Source: an uncultured Spirochaetia bacterium
Lineage (GTDB): Bacteria; Spirochaetota; Spirochaetia; Sphaerochaetales; Sphaerochaetaceae
Length of the DNA stretch: 64,000 bases
Assembly (NCBI GenBank): GCA_905236385.1
Contig: CAJOOY010000006.1
Span: 20,832-84,831 of the forward strand
Direction of reading: 5' to 3'
Under the pieces are notes generated by a model. That model was not told the DNA's origin, searched no databases, and was given only the letters and a program-made list of their open reading frames with translations. Positions 24,709 to 33,645 of the stretch are shown here, in pieces (the stretch's first letter is position 1; every line of letters begins with the position of its first letter). The position numbers were made by a program, and so were the translations under genes.

Positions 24709-25760
24709 CAGCTGTTTTCAGCCTTCTCTTCTTCAGGATTAAACATTTTTTCTCTAAGCTTTGTATCAAGATCAGCAAGAAGCTCAGGATTACTCTTAAG
24801 GTAATTCAAAACATTATCCCTACCCTGACCTATCTTCTCACCGTTGTAAGAGAACCATGAACCGGTCTTTTCAATAAAGCCAAAGCGCAGGGCTCCGTCA
24901 AGAATACCTCCGGCATAGGAAATACCTTCATTGAACATAAGATCCAGCTCAACCTTCTTGAACGGAGGAGCAACCTTGTTCTTAACTATCTTAACTCTTA
25001 CGCGGTTTCCAACGTATTCATCAGAGCCCTTAGAGATGGTCTCAATTCTTCTTACTTCCATTCTCACCGAGCTGTAGAATTTAAGAGCATTTCCACCCGT
25101 GGTTGTCTCAGGGTTCCCGAACATGACACCTATCTTCATTCTTATCTGGTTGATGAAAATAATGGTTGTGTTGCTCTTGGCAAGGATTCCTGTGAGCTTT
25201 CTCAAAGCCTGGCTCATGAGTCTGGCCTGTAGACCCATGTGTGAATCTCCCATCTCGCCCTCAATCTCAGCCTGAGGAGTGAGAGCAGCAACGGAGTCAA
25301 CAACAATTATGTCTACTGCTCCGCTTCTAACCAGGGATTCAGCTACTTCCAGAGCCTGCTCTCCGTTATCTGGCTGGCTTATCCACAGATCATCTGTGTT
25401 TACACCAAGTTTTCTTGCATAGGACGGGTCCAGAGCGTGCTCAGCATCTATAAAAGCAGCAATCCCGCCAGCCTTCTGAGCTTCAGCAATAGCATGAAGA
25501 GCCAGAGTTGTCTTACCTGAAGACTCAGGGCCATAGATTTCTATAACCCTTCCTCTCGGATAACCACCTACTCCCAGTGCTTCATCAAGAAGAATAGAAC
25601 CAGAGTGAATTACCTCAACATTTTTGGCAATTGCACTGTCTCCGAGCTTCATAAGTGAGCCCTTTCCAAATTCCTTATCAATCTGAGCCCTGGCTGCTTC
25701 AAGAGCTTCCTGTTTATGTTTGAGTACATTTTCCAACGCTTCTTTGGTTTCTTTAGCCAT
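24708..25760 (-). CDS. recA: Recombinase RecA
   Basis: A 350-residue strand-exchange protein. Walker A is GPESSGKTT, Walker B is [12 protein letters not shown], loop L1 carries [20 protein letters not shown] and L2 region text is [20 protein letters not shown]. The frame reaches two codons further upstream to a TTG, but the ATG at 25760 has AGGAGTT six bases upstream and begins [11 protein letters not shown]-terminal acidic tail is present. No LexA-type operator is visible upstream because the gene is embedded in an operon behind dtd. Confidence 0.98.
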   Translation of the reverse strand: MAKETKEALENVLKHKQEALEAARAQIDKEFGKGSLMKLGDSAIAKNVEVIHSGSILLDEALGVGGYPRGRVIEIYGPESSGKTTLALHAIAEAQKAGGIAAFIDAEHALDPSYARKLGVNTDDLWISQPDNGEQALEVAESLVRSGAVDIIVVDSVAALTPQAEIEGEMGDSHMGLQARLMSQALRKLTGILAKSNTTIIFINQIRMKIGVMFGNPETTTGGNALKFYSSVRMEVRRIETISKGSDEYVGNRVRVKIVKNKVAPPFKKVELDLMFNEGISYAGGILDGALRFGFIEKTGSWFSYNGEKIGQGRDNVLNYLKSNPELLADLDTKLREKMFNPEEEKAENS

Positions 25761-25775
25761 AATCAACTCCTAATT

Positions 25776-26225
25776 CTAGAATAACTGGTCTGAGTCAAGA
25801 CAGAGTGTTACAGGTCCGTCATTTTCATACCTGACATGCATATGGGCACCGAAAACACCTGTTCCAACATTATAGCCAAGGCCCCTAAGATGAGAGACAA
25901 AACCCTCATACAAGGCCTGGGCATGTCCAGGCTTCCCGGCACCGCTTAAAGATGGCCTGTTACAACCTTTTACATTTGCAAAAAGCGTAAACTGACTTAT
26001 AACCAGAATGCTTGCGCCAATATCTGAAATGCTTAGATTCATTTTACCTTTTTCATCGGTAAAAATCCTTAATTTTGCTACTTTTTCAGCCATTTTTTTG
26101 CAGATATTCTCATCATCACTATCGGAGATGCCAAGATAGACAAGAAGTCCTTTTTCTATACTTCCCGAAACCACACCGTCAACAGTGACAAATGCATCTT
26201 TCACTCTCTGGACAACAGCTCTCAT
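25776..26225 (-). CDS. dtd: D-aminoacyl-tRNA deacylase
   Basis: A 149-residue DTD that removes D-amino acids (and Gly from tRNA-Ala) from tRNAs. Family features are MRAVVQRVKDAFVTVDG at the start, the SQFTLFANVKGCNRPSL segment containing the SQFTL motif, and the late NDGPVTLCLDS with the GPVT motif. Length and motif spacing are standard. It overlaps rpe by four bases and is followed by recA after 15 nt. Confidence 0.96.
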   Translation of the reverse strand: MRAVVQRVKDAFVTVDGVVSGSIEKGLLVYLGISDSDDENICKKMAEKVAKLRIFTDEKGKMNLSISDIGASILVISQFTLFANVKGCNRPSLSGAGKPGHAQALYEGFVSHLRGLGYNVGTGVFGAHMHVRYENDGPVTLCLDSDQLF

Positions 26226-26884
26226 TTTTTACCGTAGCCCCTCGAGATCCTTGAAACAAAGTCTGCCTTGTCCTTGCTTGCAAAAAATGCTGAGCCTGCT
26301 ACCGCAATATCAATCCCGGCGTTTGATGCTTCTACTATAGTTCTGTCACTGATTCCGCCATCTACGGAAATAAGGAAATCCCTGTTTCCCCTGATTTCAA
26401 CAAGACGTTTCACCTTTTCAAGTGTATAAGGAATGAGCGACTGACCGCCAAAGCCCGGGTTTACGGTCATAATCAGTACAATATCTACAATTTCCAGTAT
26501 CCCCTCAATCATAGAAACTGGAGTTGAAGGAACAATTGAAACACCGGCCTTACAACCCAGGGTTTTTATCTGGTTGAGAGTCCTATCCAAATGAACACAG
26601 GCCTCACTGTGAACCGTTATGGCCTGGCACCCTGCTTTAGCAAAATCCTCAATATGATTCTGAGGCTCTCTGACCATCAAATGAGCATCAAAAAACAAGT
26701 CTGAATGCTTTCTTATGTCCGCTATGAACTTAGAGCCGAAGGTAATATTTGGAACAAAACTGCCATCCATGACATCCAGGTGGACCCACGGTGCTCCGGA
26801 GGCCTTAATATCAGCCAGGGCACCCTTGATTTCGGAAAAATCTGCAGATAATACAGATGGAGCAACGATTATTTTCTTATCCAT
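26222..26884 (-). CDS. rpe: Ribulose-phosphate 3-epimerase
   Basis: A 220-residue TIM-barrel enzyme interconverting D-ribulose 5-phosphate and D-xylulose 5-phosphate in the pentose phosphate pathway. Diagnostic strands are PSVLSADFSEI, HLDVMDGSFVPNITFG, FFDAHLMVREP, MTVNPGFGGQS and ISVDGGISDRT. It is the first gene of the operon running to the lipoprotein at 18902. There is no Shine-Dalgarno; a -10 box ends seven bases before the ATG, the same geometry as mazG, so the transcript is probably leaderless. Confidence 0.97.
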   Translation of the reverse strand: MDKKIIVAPSVLSADFSEIKGALADIKASGAPWVHLDVMDGSFVPNITFGSKFIADIRKHSDLFFDAHLMVREPQNHIEDFAKAGCQAITVHSEACVHLDRTLNQIKTLGCKAGVSIVPSTPVSMIEGILEIVDIVLIMTVNPGFGGQSLIPYTLEKVKRLVEIRGNRDFLISVDGGISDRTIVEASNAGIDIAVAGSAFFASKDKADFVSRISRGYGKK

Positions 26885-26890
26885 GCTCTA

Positions 26891-26919
26891 ATGATAACAA
26901 ATAACAATCAAAGTGTGAA
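26891..26919 (-). promoter_or_regulatory. rpe operon promoter, predicted leaderless
   Basis: Minus-strand TTCACA (26919-26914), 17 bp spacer, TATCAT (26896-26891). The expected start falls on the A of the rpe ATG at 26884. It is back to back with the greA promoter, with 14 bp between the two -35 elements. Confidence 0.6.
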
Positions 26920-26933
26920 CTTTTTGTTTTAGG

Positions 26934-26962
26934 TTGCTAAAACAGCTTATTTGAATTATAAT
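26934..26962 (+). promoter_or_regulatory. greA promoter
   Basis: TTGCTA (26934-26939), 17 bp spacer, consensus TATAAT (26957-26962). The predicted start near 26969 leaves an 80-nt leader that contains a terminator-like hairpin. Confidence 0.7.
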
Positions 26963-26994
26963 CAATACAGAATAATTTGTTAGATATTACACGA

Positions 26995-27024
26995 GCAGAC
27001 TCCTTGGTCTGCCCGATTTTATTT
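26995..27024 (+). terminator. Terminator-like hairpin in the greA leader
   Basis: A 6-bp stem GCAGAC/GTCTGC (26995-27000, 27007-27012) with loop TCCTTG, extendable by two G-C pairs past one mismatch, is followed by GATTTTATTT. It lies between the greA promoter and its Shine-Dalgarno, so it would attenuate greA or generate a short leader RNA. Confidence 0.55.
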
Positions 27025-27048
27025 ACCCTAGCCAAAAGGAGTTTTACA

Positions 27049-29739
27049 ATGAACGCAAAAAAGGTCAGAGAACAAATCAGTAACGAACTCTGGAACACTA
27101 CCTCCACTTCCCAGGTAAAGGCAGAGGAATTTATAAATCTTCAGAATCTAATGAAAAAACTCAAAACTCAAGATGATAAAGCAGATTTCAGAGATCTCTG
27201 CCTTAGTGCCATTGAAGATAAACCAAGAAGCCCAATTGTACCAAGATTCCTTCTGACAATCACTGGAAGGCACCCAATAGATGATTCATACATTATCTCC
27301 GTCTTTGAAGAGTACTATCAGGACAGCCGTTGGGAAGACCTTATCTACATGGGAAACCTTATTCTTTCCTTCAATGAGAGTTCTTATGTACTAAAGGTCC
27401 TTGCTGAGTCCTACTCCTACACAGGTCAGGAAGAGAAGAAGATTGAAACTTGGGAGTACCTGATAAGAATTGACCATATAGAGACAGATGTGTTCTACAG
27501 CCTTGCAGACTACTACTCAGCTAAGGAAAACTATTCCGCTGCTCTAAACATGTACAAGAGAGTCATCCAGCGTCACATAAACGCCCAGGATATGGATAGT
27601 GTTTTCAAAGCCTGGCGTTGTATCTATCCGCTGGACCATGAGAACGCTTCTTATCTCATTCAGATAGCTGGTAGAATCTCAAGAGTTATCTCAAAGAGTG
27701 CTGCAGAGACCTTCCTTACCCAGGTTTATGCTCATGACACATTTGATAACAACTCCAGAATACTCATTCTTAAGAAGATTCTTGAGTATTCACCTGAGAA
27801 TAAAACTGCACTTGACCAGCTAATTGAAATCTTTAGGGCAAAGTATGCTGATAATCCACGACTTGAGTATTGCCTAAGCAACACAGGACTGCTGCACAGC
27901 TACATGGATATAAACCTGGCAGTAGCTAACTTTGAGAAGGAGATAGGCTTTGTTGAGGGAGCGTTTGCCATTCACGGCACATGGGGCCTCGGTAGGATAA
28001 AGAAGATAGAAAAGGATGAAATGTACATCCAGTTCCTTAAGAAAAAGGAACTGCACAAGATGACATGTAACATGGCCTTCTCAAGCCTCAAGATTGTTCC
28101 AAAAAATCATATTCTTGTTCTTAAGGCCGGAGCTACTCCTGCTCAGATTAAAGACCACCTTATGGAAAATATTGAGTGGGGCCTCAGGATGCTCCTCAAC
28201 TCCTTCGGTGGCCAAGCTTCTCTAAAGCAGATTAAGGCAGAACTTGTTCCTTCCGTTCTCAAGGACACTGAATGGACAACTTGGCAGTCTCTTGCAAAGA
28301 AAGAGCTTGCTACAAACCCGTACTTCAGCATCTCTGATGATGCTGCAGATGTTTACGTTCTCAGAGACACACCTATTACATTTGAGGAAAAGACTCTGCA
28401 GATCTTCTCAAGAGAGAAAGACTTCTTCAAGAAGTACGCTATAGTCAAAGATTTTATCAATAAGAACGGAAGTACTGACAGTGAAGAATTTATAAAGATT
28501 CTTGACTACTTCACAGATGAGTCAAAACTCACCACAGCTAGCGGTTTCTGCTCTTTCATTATCCTTGACAGATTCAAGAGCAAGCAGAACATGACCTTTA
28601 TCCATCTCAACGAGAGCTTTGCTGATAAGTATGCAACTCTTGACAGAGAAAAGATTAAGGAAATCTATTCAGATATTTCTGACTCAGAGTTAAGAAAGGC
28701 TTTTGTTGAGTGCATAATGGAGACTGATGAGAAGTGGCAGTCAGTTCTTGCCCTGCTTCTGAAAGTCAGCCCGTCAACAAACCTCATGGAGTGCGTAAAG
28801 AACGGTCCAAGAAGAAAGATGATGACAGAGATTATTTCTGATGCAGTAGACAACTACCAGTCAGACCCGGACTTCCTTCTCTTCCTTCTTAAGAACTGCT
28901 CTTCAGAAGAATGGGAAAAGGCATCTATTGATGAAGGTGAGATCCTTACTATCTGCCTGCAGACCCTCATTTTTGTAAGTGGCAAGGTTTCCCATAACGT
29001 TGACACCCAGATTAATAAGGCCAGACAGAAGACCCTCACAGACATGCTCTTTGCAGACCAGATGATTATCAAGTACCTGGAGTCCTGTGACACCCAGCAG
29101 GCTAAGAGAGTTTTCTCTTATGTGAGCAATGTCCCCGGAATTGATGAAGACAAGATCATAGGTATAAAACACTACATCCTTTCAAAGAGAAAAGATGCAG
29201 ATTCTATCTTCTCTGCAGACTCAGAGCCAGTTACACCTCAGAGAATGATTCCTAAAGGTTTCCTCTGTACCAGAGCCATGTTTATTGCCAAGTCAGCAGA
29301 GCTTGAGCATATCATGAACGTTGAGATTCCTGAAAACTCAAAAGAGATAGGGGTGGCAAGAGACCTTGGAGACCTGAGGGAGAACGCTGAATATCAGTAT
29401 GCAAAGGACAAGCAGAAGAACCTCAACTTCATGATGAACAAGCTTACAGATGAGATAGATATAGCTAAGATCATTGAGAGTGACAGTGTAGATACTTCTT
29501 ATGTTGAGTTTGGAACTAAGGTTGTCTTCCATGACAATATTGCCAATAAGGACATAACCTACACAATCTTTGGCCCATGGGAATCCAACCCTGAGAAAAA
29601 CATTCTTAACTTCCAGGCTCCACTCGGTCTTAAGATTTACAACATGCAGAAGGGTGAGAACAAGAAGTTTGAGATAAACGGAGTTAAGATGGATCTAACT
29701 GTTAAGTCAATTGAACTGGCGGATTTTGATTTAAAGTAA
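27049..29739 (+). CDS. greA: Transcription elongation factor GreA with large spirochaete-type N-terminal extension
   Basis: An 896-residue protein. Only the C-terminal part, about residues 745-896, is GreA: a coiled coil with the acidic-tip motif DLRENAEYQYAKDKQKNLNF, then the FKBP-like domain beginning VEFGTKVVFHDN and ending NGVKMDLTVKSIEL. It rescues backtracked RNA polymerase by stimulating transcript cleavage. The preceding roughly 740 residues are helical, TPR-like early on (SLADYYSAKENYSAALNMYK), and match the long GreA known in Treponema and Borrelia; the role of this part is unknown. ATG 27049 follows AAAAGGAG; an upstream in-frame TTG at 26977 would include the leader hairpin and is rejected. 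Confidence 0.93.
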   Translation: MNAKKVREQISNELWNTTSTSQVKAEEFINLQNLMKKLKTQDDKADFRDLCLSAIEDKPRSPIVPRFLLTITGRHPIDDSYIISVFEEYYQDSRWEDLIYMGNLILSFNESSYVLKVLAESYSYTGQEEKKIETWEYLIRIDHIETDVFYSLADYYSAKENYSAALNMYKRVIQRHINAQDMDSVFKAWRCIYPLDHENASYLIQIAGRISRVISKSAAETFLTQVYAHDTFDNNSRILILKKILEYSPENKTALDQLIEIFRAKYADNPRLEYCLSNTGLLHSYMDINLAVANFEKEIGFVEGAFAIHGTWGLGRIKKIEKDEMYIQFLKKKELHKMTCNMAFSSLKIVPKNHILVLKAGATPAQIKDHLMENIEWGLRMLLNSFGGQASLKQIKAELVPSVLKDTEWTTWQSLAKKELATNPYFSISDDAADVYVLRDTPITFEEKTLQIFSREKDFFKKYAIVKDFINKNGSTDSEEFIKILDYFTDESKLTTASGFCSFIILDRFKSKQNMTFIHLNESFADKYATLDREKIKEIYSDISDSELRKAFVECIMETDEKWQSVLALLLKVSPSTNLMECVKNGPRRKMMTEIISDAVDNYQSDPDFLLFLLKNCSSEEWEKASIDEGEILTICLQTLIFVSGKVSHNVDTQINKARQKTLTDMLFADQMIIKYLESCDTQQAKRVFSYVSNVPGIDEDKIIGIKHYILSKRKDADSIFSADSEPVTPQRMIPKGFLCTRAMFIAKSAELEHIMNVEIPENSKEIGVARDLGDLRENAEYQYAKDKQKNLNFMMNKLTDEIDIAKIIESDSVDTSYVEFGTKVVFHDNIANKDITYTIFGPWESNPEKNILNFQAPLGLKIYNMQKGENKKFEINGVKMDLTVKSIELADFDLK

Positions 29740-30141
29740 GCTGTTAAGCTTTTTGAATTCAGAAACGGCAAATGGTCGCAGTGCGAAACCGGCCGTTTCT
29801 TTTTTTACATTTGAAAGATGAACCCACTTCAGTAAATAAAACTCATCAGGCTCAAAATCTTTTATTTCAATATCTGTTTTATAGAAAAAAGTCTTCCAAC
29901 TGAAAAATGGCAAAGATAAAGAAAAGGAACCGAGGAACTTCCAAGATTCATTAAAAGGAACTCCTGTTTCTTCTTCAAATTCTCTCTTGGCGTTACTTAT
30001 TTCATCTTTATCTTTTGTTTTATCGAACCCACCGCCAGGGACACACCAAGTCTTTTTAAAAGGATGCTTAGACCTAAGCCCTAAGAGGATTTTATCTTCA
30101 AATACAAGTCCTATGCCTGCGCCCCGGTACGGAAACCTCAT
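29731..30141 (-). CDS. NUDIX hydrolase
   Basis: A 136-residue Nudix-fold protein, last gene of the long rimP operon. The Nudix box is readable as GGGFDKTKDKDEISNAKREF followed by EEETGV. The RE-x-EE-x-G half is intact, but the spacing between the first Gly and REF is one residue off and the first Glu of the box is not clearly in place, so substrate and activity are uncertain. The end of the gene overlaps greA by nine bases and carries the greA terminator on the other strand. It overlaps tgt by four bases. Confidence 0.85.
   Translation of the reverse strand: MRFPYRGAGIGLVFEDKILLGLRSKHPFKKTWCVPGGGFDKTKDKDEISNAKREFEEETGVPFNESWKFLGSFSLSLPFFSWKTFFYKTDIEIKDFEPDEFYLLKWVHLSNVKKETAGFALRPFAVSEFKKLNSLL
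29762..29806 (+). terminator. greA terminator inside the opposing Nudix gene
   Basis: An 8-bp stem GAAACGGC/GCCGTTTC (29762-29769, 29792-29799) has an inner GGT/ACC pairing and is followed by seven T. It starts 22 nt after the greA stop and lies entirely within the coding sequence of the minus-strand Nudix gene. Confidence 0.75.
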
Positions 30142-31295
30142 TTTACAGCAAGGCCTCCGTTAGCGTAGAAACGTTCAAGATACTCGTTCTTGAAACGTAC
30201 AAAATCATCCTTCTCAATAGCCTCTCTAACTCTCTTCATCAAGTTGTATAGGTACTGAAGGTTGTGCTCTGAAGCTAGTACGCTTCCGAGCATCTCATTT
30301 GCCTTAAACATATGTCTCATGTAGGCTCTAGAGTACTTAGTGCAAGCTGTGCAGTTACAGTTCTCAGTTATAGGACCATGGTCGTACTCAAGGAAGGATT
30401 TTTTCAGATTCAGCATTCCATCATCTGTGAAAACTGTTCCGTGCCTACCCTCTCTTGCGGCTAAAACACAGTCAAAAAGGTCTATTCCGTTGTAAACAGC
30501 CTCAAGTATGTAATCAACTGTTCCTATTCCCATAACGTATCTAGGCTTTTCATAGGTCACTGCATCTGCAGTAAGGCCTAAAAAGTGCATGTATGTATCT
30601 TTACTCTCTCCAACAGATAATCCACCAATTGCTATTCCTGGAAAGTCCATGTCTGAGATGGTCTTGGCACTCTGAAGTCTCAAATCTTCATAGAATCCAC
30701 CCTGTACTATTCCAAAGAGTTTTCCCCTGAAAGCTCTTCCAGTCAGGGCTTCCAGACTGTCTCTACGTACTATTGACCTCTCAGCCCACGCATGAGTTAA
30801 GTCCATAGCTTTAAGAGTCTTATTCCAGTCTATTCCCGGCTCAGAACAGACGTCCAGGACCATGGCTATATCGCTCCCTATTACCTGCTGAACATCTACA
30901 ACCTTCTCTGGAGTAAATTCATGGTGTGATCCATCTATATGGCTTTGAAACTTTATTCCTTCCTCATAAATCTTTCTCAGATCTGAAAGGGAGAAAATCT
31001 GGAACCCACCGCTGTCAGTTAAGATATTGTGCTCCCAAGAAGAGAACTTATGTAGGCCATCAAAAGTTTTAAGGACATCACAACCGGGCCTTAGGTACAG
31101 GTGGTAGGTATTTCCCAAAATAAGATTATAGCCCATATCGCTAACTGTCTTATGGTACAGTGCTTTAACTGTACCGTTTGTTCCTACAGGCATGAAGGCC
31201 GGAGTCCGGACCACTCCATGTCCGAGAGTTAATAGACCAGTTCTGGCCTTACAGCCACTGTCCTTATGTTTCATTTCATAAATCTTTTCTATCAT
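30138..31295 (-). CDS. tgt: Queuine/preQ1 tRNA-guanine transglycosylase
   Basis: A 385-residue TGT that exchanges G34 of Asp, Asn, His and Tyr tRNAs for preQ1. Motifs are LTDSGGFQIFSL (active-site Asp), SDIAMVLDVCSEP, GLSVGESKDTY-type loop, YVMGIGTVDYI, and the zinc site CNCTACTKYSRAYMRHMF. The tRNA-Tyr(GTA) in this window is a predicted substrate. It overlaps both neighbours by four bases, so it is coupled to the LptF/G-type genes upstream. Confidence 0.97.
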   Translation of the reverse strand: MIEKIYEMKHKDSGCKARTGLLTLGHGVVRTPAFMPVGTNGTVKALYHKTVSDMGYNLILGNTYHLYLRPGCDVLKTFDGLHKFSSWEHNILTDSGGFQIFSLSDLRKIYEEGIKFQSHIDGSHHEFTPEKVVDVQQVIGSDIAMVLDVCSEPGIDWNKTLKAMDLTHAWAERSIVRRDSLEALTGRAFRGKLFGIVQGGFYEDLRLQSAKTISDMDFPGIAIGGLSVGESKDTYMHFLGLTADAVTYEKPRYVMGIGTVDYILEAVYNGIDLFDCVLAAREGRHGTVFTDDGMLNLKKSFLEYDHGPITENCNCTACTKYSRAYMRHMFKANEMLGSVLASEHNLQYLYNLMKRVREAIEKDDFVRFKNEYLERFYANGGLAVK

Positions 31296-32380
31296 TTTCT
31301 ACCCGTTGTAAAAAAGTAAATCAAAGCACTCAAACCTAGAATAACCAGCAGCGGAAAAACCGATCCCATGTAAGGGGCTATTATTCCCTGGTCTGCCATA
31401 AGCGAAGCCGTCAAAAGGCAGACATAGTATATTACAGCTACAGCCACAGAAGAAACTATACTTAAAAACAGTACGTTTTTCTTGTATCTGTAGTTCATAC
31501 TACAGGCAATTACTCCAAACACCAGTGGCATGAGGTACTCAAATAGTCTTCTATAAAGAGTGGTTGCAAGACTGGAATACTTTTCTAAATTCACTATCTT
31601 CATTGAAGAGACATACTCCAGTGCACTAAAAAGCTCCATGGTCTCTATATCTGCTGAAGAATTTCTGAACATCTTTGGCTTTATAGTAAAGTTTTCTTTC
31701 AGTAGGTTTTCATAACTTTCTACTGAGACAACAGTTTCATTAACTATTGAGTACACATAGGCTTCTCTTAGTAGCCAGCAGAGCTTCTCTTCATCCCAGA
31801 CTGCGGAAAGAGCGTCTGTTCTGGTTAAAGCTCCGTTGTCATTGTTTTCTATTAACACAAGTCGCACCAGAGTCTGAGAACTGTCCAGGTACTGCTCTGC
31901 GTAAATACTGTAGCCACTGTACATGTCCGACATGGCTATGGCTGAACTGTTTCCACTTGAAGAAGTGCCAGTAACAGATTCATATAAAGCATTTCTTCTG
32001 TTCTCACACCTAAGCGCTACTGTCTCACTGAAAGCAAAACTGAAGAAGCTGATGAATAAGCAGGTAATAAGACAGAGAGATATGATTTTCAGGTAACTTA
32101 TTCCTGAGTTAAGTAGGCATATTATTTCGTTTCTTGCATAAAGCATGGATAAAAAATAAGTAACGGAGAACAAAAAAGCAGGCCCCAGAACCATGATCAA
32201 GGCTTTAGGAAGATGAAGCATGGTTATAGTAAACATCTGAGTTCCTGTGGCTGAATGGCTTACATAGCTATCCAGTTTTGAGAACAGATCAACTCCAAGC
32301 ATAATCAAGGCTGCCAGTGCTGCTGTTATGAGTCCGACTTTAATAATAGAAAACACTGTATAACGACTGAATATCTTCAA
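31292..32380 (-). CDS. LptF/LptG (YjgP/YjgQ) family permease
   Basis: A 362-residue inner-membrane permease with two N-terminal helices, a large periplasmic beta-jellyroll region (about residues 130-265) and three or four C-terminal helices, as in LptF/LptG. These form the membrane part of the LptB2FG transporter that extracts lipopolysaccharide or a similar glycolipid. It is probably the LptG-like partner of the adjacent 422-residue protein. Their presence implies an exported outer-membrane glycolipid. No lptB or lptC gene is seen here. Confidence 0.85.
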   Translation of the reverse strand: MKIFSRYTVFSIIKVGLITAALAALIMLGVDLFSKLDSYVSHSATGTQMFTITMLHLPKALIMVLGPAFLFSVTYFLSMLYARNEIICLLNSGISYLKIISLCLITCLFISFFSFAFSETVALRCENRRNALYESVTGTSSSGNSSAIAMSDMYSGYSIYAEQYLDSSQTLVRLVLIENNDNGALTRTDALSAVWDEEKLCWLLREAYVYSIVNETVVSVESYENLLKENFTIKPKMFRNSSADIETMELFSALEYVSSMKIVNLEKYSSLATTLYRRLFEYLMPLVFGVIACSMNYRYKKNVLFLSIVSSVAVAVIYYVCLLTASLMADQGIIAPYMGSVFPLLVILGLSALIYFFTTGRK

Positions 32381-33645
32381 TGTCTTCTAAGCCTCCATAA
32401 CAAGATCAGCCCGCAGATAAAGACTAAAATATCTGGAGTCCATAGGTACAAAGCGGGACTAAGGAAGCTTGTAATTGCTTTTGTATGCATGAAATACAAA
32501 AAGAACCAGTAGAAAGAAGCAAGAAGTACTGCCAGTCCAAACCCGGTTAGACGGCCGTATCTGACCTTAAAGAAAGAGATAGGAAAAGCCATGAAAACAA
32601 GGAAGGTACAGGCTAAGGAGAGTGCAAACTTTTTGTTTAGTTCACTTAAATAGTACTGATAGTTGAAATTAACAGGCTTATTACTCTTTCTTTCAGTAAA
32701 ATTGTTAACATCTTCCAGTATGTTCTTATAGTCAACAGAATCTGCATTCTCTTCCAAGGCCACCAGATTTTTACCAATCTTTTCAGATGTTCTTTCCAGG
32801 TTTCTATTGTAGTTATCTATTAAGGACGGAGTATCTTCAGCGTACTTTTGCACCAGGGCGTAAAGAGTGCTTACTGACATCTGAGATGGGTTAAGAGAAA
32901 AGCTGACTCCAGAAGTTGAATTAAGGCTTAAATAAAGCGTCAACGTCTCAGCGGTGGACGCACTGTAGCTTTGTTTAGAAGTCTTATCCGTAATTAGAAT
33001 TCTTGCGTCTTTCAGTTCAATCTTGTATGTAAAGTCATCTATATCGACTAAGTCAATTGTAGCCTCAGAGGCTGTTATGGCGTGGCTGTCAGAAGAGTTT
33101 CGACCATCGTAGATAATTATGTCTTTTATAACATCTCCATCCACTTCTCCGTTTGAAACAACTATATCTCCAAACCTAACAGAGCCGTAGTCTTCAAACT
33201 CCAGAGTTGGTAGCTTCTTTAGTACCGATACGTACAGTTCTGCATAACGCTCAGACGTGTAAGGAATCATCCTATCAGCAATTGCGAGAGTTAAAACAGA
33301 AAAGACCATGGATATAAGGACTATAGGCATAAAGATTCTTGTTAAAGATATGCCTGAAGACCTCATAGCAGTTATTTCATTTGAAGAAGAAAAGTTACCT
33401 ATAACCATGGAAGCTGAAGAAAGAGAGCTGAACGGCATGGTATAGAGAAGAAACTGTGGAACAGAAAGAACTACAAGAGTAATCACATCTGCTATTTCCA
33501 CATTTTTAAGAAGGATTCTTTGAGCCAGAACTAAAATCTGGTTCACAAAGAAGATAAAAAAGAAGAATGCGAAAGATACAAGGAAGGAAAGAACGTACTC
33601 TTTACCTACGTAGAAACTAAGCAGTCTGAAACTTCTTCTATTCAT
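32377..33645 (-). CDS. LptF/LptG (YjgP/YjgQ) family permease
   Basis: A 422-residue paralogue of the following gene with the same topology. The N-terminal helix pair includes YVLSFLVSFAFFFFIFFVNQ, and a cytoplasmic coupling segment SNEITAMRSSGISLTRIFMP corresponds to the conserved ExxAlrssGis motif of the family. A periplasmic domain with an insertion rich in Asn/Asp and C-terminal helices follow. It overlaps its partner by four bases and dut by one. Its position in a transcription/translation operon would link envelope export to growth. Confidence 0.88.
   Translation of the reverse strand: MNRRSFRLLSFYVGKEYVLSFLVSFAFFFFIFFVNQILVLAQRILLKNVEIADVITLVVLSVPQFLLYTMPFSSLSSASMVIGNFSSSNEITAMRSSGISLTRIFMPIVLISMVFSVLTLAIADRMIPYTSERYAELYVSVLKKLPTLEFEDYGSVRFGDIVVSNGEVDGDVIKDIIIYDGRNSSDSHAITASEATIDLVDIDDFTYKIELKDARILITDKTSKQSYSASTAETLTLYLSLNSTSGVSFSLNPSQMSVSTLYALVQKYAEDTPSLIDNYNRNLERTSEKIGKNLVALEENADSVDYKNILEDVNNFTERKSNKPVNFNYQYYLSELNKKFALSLACTFLVFMAFPISFFKVRYGRLTGFGLAVLLASFYWFFLYFMHTKAITSFLSPALYLWTPDILVFICGLILLWRLRRH

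Noticed and set aside
26977..27048. 24-codon N-terminal extension of greA from a TTG
   Set aside because: It would translate through the leader hairpin and has no Shine-Dalgarno, whereas ATG 27049 has AAAAGGAG.
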